From positions 186,001-250,000 of the forward strand of contig JAOWBW010000425.1 of NCBI GenBank assembly GCA_026119855.1: a DNA stretch of 64,000 nucleotides. Direction: 5' to 3'. The notes beneath the pieces were generated by a model. The model had not been told where the DNA came from and made no database searches. It saw only the letters and a program-made list of their open reading frames with translations. Made by a program: the position numbers and the translations under genes. This stretch comes from Campanula takesimana (taxonomy: Eukaryota; Streptophyta; Magnoliopsida; Asterales; Campanulaceae). Shown here piece by piece: positions 56,088 to 64,000 of the stretch. Numbering within the stretch: the stretch's first letter is position 1; each line of letters starts with the position of its first letter.

Positions 56088-56412
56088 AAAGAATCAGAAA
56101 CAACTATTATTTCCTTCAGGGGTGGGGTGGGGTGGGGGGGACATGAGACTACACCACCAAGGTATGGTAAAAATAATCTATAAGAAGCAATGAAACATGA
56201 ACAATAAAAAAAAATGAAAAAATTGAAAAATCAAAACCAAAATAACAAATAAATACATCTCTCCATACAAACTCCCACTTCATCTCTCTGCAAGTACTTT
56301 CTCTCCAACCTGTTTTTCCTCTTAGGGTTCCTTCTCTCTCCAAATCCGCTTCATCGGACAAGGAACGTCGATGAGATCGCGACATAAATGTTGTTGTTTG
56401 GCAACAATTCGT

Positions 56413-59200
56413 TTAAGAAATACCAACAGTCTTCCCAAGCAACCACAAAACTAAGGACAACTCTATCCCAAAAATGGTGTGGAGTGAAGTCCTATCCAGC
56501 ATAAACCCAAATAACGTTATCCCTGCTCTGTTGTTCTCAAAATATGTCACTGCCAAATTCAAAAATCAAAACAAGTCATCAAATTCAATTCTGCATCATC
56601 TTCCAATGAATTACTCCCTCCGTCCCATAATTGTCGCATTTGACTTGTCAATGTTTTGAAGAAATGTGTTTAATTGTTTGTGCACTTCTTCTACAATGGC
56701 GAAATTGCACTACGACTATTTTCTTATTCGAAAATGCAACATTTATTTTGGGTCAAACTAAACATAAAAGTGCGACATTTATTATGGGGTAGAGGCCAGA
56801 GGGAGTAAAAAATTGAGAAAAAAAATAGCATATGAATAGTTATTTACTCACCCAAGGCCTGTCTTTTTTGGAAAGAGATTGTACTGTAAGCATATGACGG
56901 AATGAGTTTAGTGTTGTCGAGTTCATCCTCTTCATCGCCAACATCTTCAGCATCATCGGACGATTCACAATTGACTGGAAAAACTTGATTACCAACAAGC
57001 ATCCCCATCGGTGGGGTCTCAGCTTCAGCTGATTCAAATGTTTCTATTGTTGCACATACGTGCCACTTGGCTGCAAGCGTTGTCACGGCCTGTGCTTTGT
57101 GAGTGATTCTAGTCGCGCTCCTTAGTAGTATTAACAGACCGGCAAGAAGGCTCATTGAACATAGCTGCATATATAAAGCACAATCAATCAGCAGTTACTA
57201 ATGGAGATTTGTATTCATTTTTTTATATCCGGCCCTTCACTGAACCTCACGCATTGTGGGAGATTTTGTAGCAAGTTAGCAACTAGTGGCGGACCCATGA
57301 CCTTATTTAAGTGGGTGAGCAAATTACAACAAATGTGATTGAGGTGGGGAAGAAAAGGCAAAAATCTGGAACTTTACCACTGAACTAGATGAACTATTTG
57401 ATTATATGGGTGCACTTGCACCCGTTTGCCTATGCTTTGGTCGGCCTGTGGCAGCAACAATTTGCCATTTTTGTCTTAACTCATTTGGAAGGGTTTAGGC
57501 GAGTCTTTTGGAATTTGGGGAAACATATGTTTGATTTGGGGTCTATGCAATCGAACTGTACAGCAGTCTGACAAACCTTGGTATAGAATGTAAATCATGT
57601 TACTAAAATGTTACCTCCCGCTAATAAAATTGAGGTATGTGCAATCAAAACAGTCTGACATATCTTATTAGAGGATGTAACTCATGTTACTATAAATGTG
57701 ATCCCAAGCTAATAAAGATATAACTCAAGTTAATATAAGATGTAACTCACGTTCCTATAAAATGTAATTAATGCACTATACATGTCGGACAGCCATACAG
57801 TCTGACCTCGAATGCACCTTGTACAAAAGCAAACAAAAACTTGTTATAAGAAATGAGAAATTACCGCAAGTTCGCCAGTTTTGAAAACGTTGCGATCAGC
57901 AGCAGCACGCGTAGTCATGAGAAGGGAAGTGAATTGGCTGGCAGTGATTATGATGAGTGCCCATAGTATGAATACACGATACCGATGACTAATGATTCTC
58001 AGATGCCTTCTGATCCTGAGATGTTCTCTAAGCACATATTCAACATCAGAGTCAACTTGGAAAACCTGAGCAAAGTCTTGGAGACGGAGAATCTGGAGGT
58101 AGCAGATGAGTCGGAAGAGGACACATACTAGGAAGAACACGACGGTTCTATATAGCCATGAGCAGAGCTCAAGAATACAAGCAACTGTGTCGCTGACAAT
58201 CACGTTGCCTAAGAAGGGGATGCGGGTAAATCCAGAACTGTACCACCATATTTTATAGGCACTTTGGGCAGCAAAACATGGGGTTACGAAGATAAATAAG
58301 ATTTTCAATGATCTCTGCACAAAAAAACATTACTTTTAAGTAAATTGTTAATTGAAAGTGATTCTGCAAAACTCAATATCAATCAATTGGAGTTTTTAAG
58401 TTCTTGGACATAATAGAATTTGCCAGACAATGCCATGTTCCATAAATGTGGGGATTAATCATTCAGAGAAAAACGACAAGAAAAACATAGAAATATCTCA
58501 ATATTTCCAAGCAAATTTTGTAGTTTCCATTTCCTTTGTAGAACTATCCGTCTTAAAATGAATGTCCAGTCTCTGCGTATCAAAATGAATGTTGAAATTT
58601 ATTTTGATCATAAGAGCAAATTTGGACCTTCACTTTGAAACAAGGGGAGTATATCCAATGATATACTATTTCCATCCCAAATGAATGTTTAAATTGTTTT
58701 AATAATACAAAAATGGACATTCATTTTGGGACGGAGAGATTAATGAAATGCATTAAAATGTTATGGAATTTGGATATAGGACGTACATTAAGCTGTTCGG
58801 TATAACCTCTGCGCACAGTCTCGCTTTCATCACAAAGCTTATCAAGGAAGAGAAACCGCCGGAGTCCATAAGTCCGTACAAACCTCGACAAACAGATAAA
58901 CGACAGCGTCGCGACGCTGCTGAGCGACAACTGAACGAGGCTATCGTACGGCCGTGTATGCTTGTTATCGCAATCGCTACAGGCGAGGAAGAAATGAGAG
59001 AAGCAAGGTACGATAATGGCGAAAAGGATGAACATGAACCAGGAGAGACAGGCGGAGAAAGTGTCGGATTGATCGACGCACATCCACCGGAGCCATGATC
59101 GGAAAATGTGCAATTCGTCGTTGGCGTGGGAGACGCTGCGAGCGAATCCTTTTCGCTTGTGTATAAACGCTTCCCTTTCGTCGTCGCCGCCGTCGGCCAT
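56413..59200 (-). CDS. DUF3537 multipass membrane protein (gustatory receptor-like family)
   Basis: Four coding exons (minus): 59200-58787, 58314-57865, 57164-56852, 56549-56413, all in frame, giving 437 residues. The N-terminus is hydrophilic and acidic/basic (MADGGDDEREAF, HKRKGFARS). About seven hydrophobic helices follow: near residues 55-80, 95-112, 140-160, 175-205, 255-275, 290-305 and 410-430. An intracellular-type loop carries an acidic run (DDAEDVGDEEDELDNTKL). Conserved family stretches include WLRWMCVDQSD, IPFLGNVIVSD, EHLRIRRHLRIISHRYR, ITHKAQAVT, AAKWHVCAT, YAYSTISFQKRQAL and the terminal LGKTVGIS. The family has been proposed on predicted topology and fold to be related to insect gustatory/odorant receptors; its plant role is unsettled. 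Intron 3 holds a MITE. Confidence 0.92.
56614..56805. mobile_element. Stowaway-like MITE in intron 3 of the DUF3537 gene
   Basis: CTCCCTCCGTCCCATAATTGTC left; GACATTTATTATGGGGTAGAGG..GGGAG right; TTTGACTTGTCAATG core; flanked by TA. Confidence 0.8.
58545..58740. mobile_element. Two short MITE-like hairpins in intron 1 of the DUF3537 gene
   Basis: The first (about 58545-58652) has AATGAATGTCCAG.. and ..AAGGGGAGTAT ends. The second (about 58664-58740) pairs CATCCCAAATGAATGTT with GACATTCATTTTGGGACGGA over a short loop. Confidence 0.55.
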
Positions 59201-59299
59201 TTTGGGAATCGGCGGTGGGTGGTGCCGATTCTCTGAGGGTTAAATGAGCAAAATTGTTGAAGGAGAGGGGGAGGAAATTGGTGTGTATGTTTTGGGAGA

Positions 59300-59327
59300 G
59301 AAAGAGAGAGAGAGAGAGAGCGAGAAT
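59300..59327. repeat. (GA)n tract in the DUF3537 gene 5' region
   Basis: GAGAGA repeats about 100 bp upstream of the start codon, probably in the leader. Confidence 0.8.
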
Positions 59328-59749
59328 ATGGGAGAGAGGGTGAGGGAAAGCTAAATTCGTGGAGATTATTTGATTGATTGGGAGGTAGGTACATATAGCG
59401 GCAAGAAGAGGAGAAAACAGAGTGAAGATTATTTTTTTTTGACCATTTTCACGTCATAAAGAAGAAGGAGGCTTTGGAGAGTCATCGAACCTTAGCGCTG
59501 GTCGAGGGAGATTTGGAGAGGGATAGAACCCTAGCGCTCACCGAGGGTGAAGTTTGAAGGTTATTAGTTGTGTGATTGAATTTCAAAATTTAATTTGATA
59601 TTATACCCTCTCTGTTCAAAACATCTGTCAGAAAATTTAGTCTAAAATAATTATTGTTTTTTAGTAAAAATATTTAAATTACTTTGATTTGTTGAAAACT
59701 TGTTAATTGATTGTCTTATTGTGAAAAATAATGTAAATGAAATAGACTA

Positions 59750-59985
59750 CTCCCTCTGTCCCAGAGTAAGTTTCTTACTATCTTTTTTGGTTTGTCTCAG
59801 ACTAAGGTTCTTAGTTGTTTTATCACATAAAATAGACAATGGAACCCACTTGCTATTCTCACAACAAAAACCCTCTACCCACTTTCTCTCTCCTACTTTC
59901 TCTTATTTTACTTTTCATACTCACAACATTTTTTTAAATCTCCGTGTAAAGTCAAATTAAGAACCTTAATTGGGGACCGAGAGAG
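59750..59985. mobile_element. Stowaway-like MITE
   Basis: CTCCCTCTGTCCCAGAGTAAG left and CTTAATTGGGGACCGAGAGAG right, with TA flanks. Subfamily as at 3289. Confidence 0.7.
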
Positions 59986-60039
59986 TATTAATAAGTGTAT
60001 ATTTAGTATTTACTCATTAAGCTGTAGTAATAATTATTA

Positions 60040-61319
60040 GGCCAAAATATGATTAGTCCCCCCAAAGTATACACCCATTCCCACGTTACACCCTCACGCG
60101 AATTTTGTCCCAAGGTGCCACCTTAATTATCCCTCAATCCCACTTTGCACCCTACCACCTAACGGAGTTAGAAATTTAAAGAAAATTGATCATGTACCGG
60201 TCATGTGAGGGCCATTTGGGGCATTTACTTTGAAAATAGAAGGGCATATATATCAATTTACTGTTAATCATCCTTCACCCAACTCTACCAGTCAACAACC
60301 ACTACCACCACCAGTCAACAACAACACTACCGGTCAACGACCACCATCACCACAAATTTGCCCAAAATCCGACAACTCCCTGCCAATCTGGCATCAACCA
60401 ACAACATAAAGCTCATACTACAAAATAAAAAACCAGAAGATCTAAATATTAAGCTTCCATTATTTCAAAAATCCCAGATCTAGGAGTCTCTCATTGAAGA
60501 TCTAAAAATTGTGGAAATAGGTGGGGAGAGTTGGATTGGTGAGGAAAGAGAGGAGGGGCCAATTGCGAGGGGGGAACTGAGAAGGAAGAGGATGGGATAA
60601 TTGGGGAAGAAGGGGCGAACATGGGAGTGGAGAAGGGAGGCCATGAGGTGGTGGAACAAGGCAGCCATAGGGAGGCAAAGGAGGGGCTGAGAGAGGGCAG
60701 GGAAGGAGCGGAAGGGCGGGGAGCGCTGGTGTGGTTTATGGGATGGGGGGGAGAGGGAGGGGCAGTGGCGAAAATTGGTGTATGGTGGGTTAGTCTGGGT
60801 AATGGTCGGAGGAGGGGAAGGTGAAGGGAGAAGAATGGTTGGGGAAGATGAAGGTGATGATATAGGGAGGATGAATCTGGACATGTGGAGTTTTTTTTTT
60901 TTTTTTTTTTCTTTTTGGTTTAGTTATGATATTTTACCTTATTAGATACAAGCTTAATTTAATATAAATATATTTAGTAAGTGAAATTAATATATTTAGC
61001 TTATTCTTTGTTATAAAATAAATTTATTATTAGTATTTTGTTTTGATAATAATAATATTTATATATATGTTAAATAAGAAAAGTTTATTTAAAGAGAATG
61101 ATAAATTAAATAATAATTTAAATATTAATATGAAAATGACCAAAATAACCCTCACATGACATGCACATGATTAACTTTCGTTAAATTTCTAACTCCGTTA
61201 GGTGGTAGGGTGCAAAGTGGGATTGAGGGATAATTAATGTGGCACCTTGGGACAAAATTCACGCGAAAGTGCAAAGTGGGAATGGGTGTATACTTTAGGA
61301 GGTTAATCATATTTTGGCC
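60040..61319. mobile_element. Mutator-like element (MULE) with long terminal inverted repeats
   Basis: GGCCAAAATATGATTA..TAATCATATTTTGGCC ends are flanked by a perfect 9-bp target duplication, TAATTATTA, at 60031-60039 and 61320-61328, as MULEs make. The inverted repeats stay alignable for about 190 bp (for example CACTTTGCACCCTACCACCT and CTAACGGAGTTAGAAATTTAA in both). The middle has a CCACCACCAC-rich stretch, a purine-rich block with a 134-codon Pro/Ser-rich minus frame (60480-60884) and an AT-rich tail. No transposase domain is seen. Confidence 0.88.
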
Positions 61320-61328
61320 TAATTATTA

Positions 61329-63796
61329 TGGTATATTTTAAACTTGTGAAAAGTATTAAAGTTAGAACTATTACGAAACGGAGAGTACAATATATTCATA
61401 TACACAACCACTTACCTCTAAGCATACCTCCCTCCATACTCTTATTTATTGCAGGGTACAACAATGTACAACTAATTAAAGAATAGAGGGGTGAAATTAG
61501 AAGTATTGAGGTGTGCACAACACTAATTTTTCCTTTGTAAGTTTTGAACCAACTTGGATATTTAACTTTTGTTCAAGAGGTTATGTATGATGTAGCAGCA
61601 GCATAGGAAATTAAATTTCATAAAACAGGTGCAAAGTCGGATTGAATCGATTTAATCGTTTATAAATTGGACGACCTTACTGTCTGATGGGAGCATGAGA
61701 GATTAAAAGAAATTATGCCCTAAAATTGAATTCAATAGCTACAATTTGACGAATGTCTTCGTCCTCAAACCATCAAGTTCCCAATTTTAGTTTTGACACC
61801 ATGAAGGAATGTTTTTTGAAAAAGAGGGGAGGCGATTGAAATTAAGGCATTCTAGAGGAGAATAGATAAAAGTTTCCTAGAAAGAAAAAAGATCATGGGA
61901 TTCTGTGAACTCTGAACAAATAAGAGGATGCAAAGTGGCAAATTTGGTGTACCTACTTTGCTGCCAATCCAGTTATTGAAAGTTGGAAACACATAAGACC
62001 ATGAGCAATAATCCAACCCCCTAAAAACATTCAACTACCTTAATATCACGACACCTCATCTTCTCTCTCCATTCACTTAATCATTCAAGTACCCTCTCAA
62101 CTACACCCCCCCACAATAACTAGTTTAGTTTAAAATTCACCTCCTCCCAACTCATCATTCTTCTGTCTGAAACTAATGATTACATTACTCATTTTTGAGC
62201 GTTTCATATTAATAATTATTTATTTAAAATATTTAAAAAAATAAAATTTATAACCATTCAAAACAACTATTCACTACCTTATTTTCTTTTTTCTGCCTAC
62301 TTACAATACTTTTTTTTTTAACGTATTTTCTTTTTTTTTTTACCCGGTTACAAGACGGATAGAGTAAATATTTAAGAATCAAAGATGTGGAGGAGGTGGC
62401 AATAGTATGGCTTTTTGTTGAGTATCATATGAAATGAGTCATCTAAAATCTAAGGAAAGCCTTGTACTATAATAATTAGATTCATATGACTCTATAATTA
62501 TCAATAATGCCTCTAAGCTTCATGTGAAAAAGATTTGTTTGGTCCGTATAATAATGTAGGGCCGATCTAAATTGTCAATTTGGTTGATCATCGTTTTCCT
62601 TGAATATGATTGTTGAATTGGATGTCATTGTAAGAGACCAAATAATCTTCTAAACATCTTTTATGATCAATGATCTATAGATATATGATCCTTCGACACT
62701 AGTAATCTACATGTACAAGACCCGGCCTCGTGTAATGCTTTTGGCACAGAAAATTTTGGGGGAAACTAGTTCCTTCATAAGTTATAAAAAATCATGTTTT
62801 TATAGGGTTTAAAGTTTAGGGTTTAAGGGTAATACTGATATTAAAAGGTTGACTTTCTATAACTTATGGATAACTTTCTATAACTTATGGAGAAACTATT
62901 TTTTCCGAAAACATACTCTACTTTTATATCGGAATCTTGACATTACAAGTAAACTGTGTTTGGCAGTTCAGTCGCCCCTCAATAAGTTTGATTATTTCAC
63001 TAAAAGTTAGATTGTCATTTCACATGCGGCCTTCGTCGACAACAATTGTCATTCATATTCATATTTATGATAAACAAATTTTGATCATTGGGCAATAATT
63101 GTGGACCAATCCAACCACATCACACAAAATTCGTACCCACATGATACATTTTCACAATCCGCATGTAGAACCTGAAAAGAAAGAAAAAAAATCACACTTT
63201 TAAAAGAAGTAAAAAGTTAAAATAATTAATAATACAAACCCATCGTATGGGTGAGCTGTGGCTTGCCTTGCTAGCGGGGTCCAAATCCAGTACCTCGTAA
63301 ATGAGATTCAAAGGCGTGTGACAAGTTTAGCAAAGATTAATTAACAAACACAAAAAAAAAAAAAAAAAAAACACAACAATATGTTTAGAGCTAAAAAAAT
63401 AAAATTATACCCAATGAACATTTAAAATTATATCCATCCATCTCTTCTTTTTTTAAAAAAAATAAACTTTAAAAGAAATGTGACTCATTTAATTTTAAAT
63501 TGCACATATTTTAATAAATTAACTAATTTTATATTATTCTTTAAAAATGCAATATTTATTTTCGGATAAATTAAAGTGTTATACACCCTCCTTGACTTGT
63601 GATAATTAATTACAGTATATTCTTACTTTAAGAAGCAATGAAAGCACAGTCAAGATATTTCGCCATGATTTTTTATGATGGCGATGAATAATTGAAGACA
63701 AAATGGTATTTCAATATTTTATGAGTAATGTTCGAAGTATAATATGCTTATGAAATTTTTCTTTTAAAACTTTTAAAAGCGTATATTAATTAAATA
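61329..63796. other. AT-rich intergenic sequence, no gene seen
   Basis: Only short frames without recognisable features. A repeated AACTTATGGA(T/G)A..TTTCTATAACTTATGG segment occurs near 62855-62895. Pyrimidine-rich sequence at the very end could be the leader of a gene to the right of the window. Confidence 0.5.
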
Positions 63797-63935
63797 CTCC
63801 CTCTGCTTCAAAATGATATTCATGTTTTTTTCGGCGTTACTATGAAAGAACTTTGAGTAGTGATTTTAGATCGATTTAATTATCTTAATGAATTTTTAAA
63901 ACTTGTTATTGATAGTATTGTTGATTGAGAGTGCC
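63797..63935. mobile_element. Partial Stowaway-like MITE near the right edge
   Basis: CTCCCTCTGCTTCAAAATGATA after TA gives the left end. The right end is not found before the window closes. Confidence 0.5.
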
Positions 63936-64000
63936 AACCAAAGAGAGAAACCGTCCCCAACTCCTCTGGTCATCCTCTCCTTCATTCTTCTCTTTCAATC

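Noticed and set aside
47225..56092. CRISPR-like or satellite array reading of the repeated segments
   Set aside because: The long direct repeats at 47.2-48.3 kb and 55.6-56.1 kb are the two LTRs of one retrotransposon with matching TSDs.
60480..60884. Pro/Ser-rich 134-codon minus frame as an independent gene
   Set aside because: It sits inside the MULE in purine-biased sequence with no splice sites or known domain; kept only as a possible captured fragment.

Overview
This is a stretch of flowering-plant nuclear DNA. The genes are broken into many short exons with GT..AG introns, the intergenic DNA is AT-rich, the proteins match Arabidopsis-type families, and the window is full of small CTCCCTCCGTCCC-ended (Stowaway-like) MITEs with TA target sites. 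Splicing and protein style suggest a eudicot, perhaps an asterid; I cannot name the species from sequence alone.

Eight protein-coding genes can be modelled exon by exon. From left to right they are: a CDP-diacylglycerol synthase gene (CDS1 type, +, 6933-10972) that carries a frameshift in exon 5; a chloroplast trigger-factor-like gene (TIG, -, 11624-15732); a small plant protein of unknown function (+, 19883-23006); a mitochondrial-type GrpE nucleotide exchange factor (-, 24048-28068); a secreted GDSL esterase/lipase (+, 31627-34351); a stand-alone SWIB-domain protein (-, 35096-36193); an EH-domain dynamin-like ATPase (EHD1, -, 37294-44902) with a GC-AG intron; and a DUF3537 seven-helix membrane protein (-, 56413-59200), a family proposed to be related to insect gustatory receptors. 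The neighbours have unrelated jobs (lipid synthesis, organelle chaperones, endocytosis, chromatin), so no operon or biosynthetic cluster is suggested.

Between and inside the genes the DNA is mostly mobile elements. The left edge holds the 5' LTR of a minus-oriented gypsy-type element (31-2120). From 47230 to 56087 there is a complete but decayed Ty1/copia element on the minus strand (TSD AAAGA, primer binding site, polypurine tract, recognisable Gag-zinc-knuckle, integrase, RT and RNase H remnants). It is broken by two solo LTRs with their own target duplications: a 588-bp one in its 3' LTR (TSD CTATG) and a 2184-bp GC-minisatellite-bearing one in its RT region (TSD ATGAG). Two TRIM elements with perfect 5-bp TSDs sit in introns of TIG and EHD1. 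Two hAT-type elements rich in GGTTCGG/AACCGAACC repeats have perfect 8-bp TSDs; one (17117-18604) appears to have captured a promoter and first exon of a plastid-protein gene. A 1280-bp MULE with about 190-bp terminal repeats and a 9-bp TSD lies at 60040-61319. A 774-bp almost perfect hairpin element sits just upstream of the unknown gene. More than 25 Stowaway-like MITEs are scattered through introns and promoters, four of them in or just before intron 1 of the GDSL gene.

The points most worth checking are the CDS1 frameshift, the gene-capturing hAT element, the hairpin upstream of the unknown gene, the copia element whose LTRs are young but whose coding region is dead, and the DUF3537 receptor-like gene.
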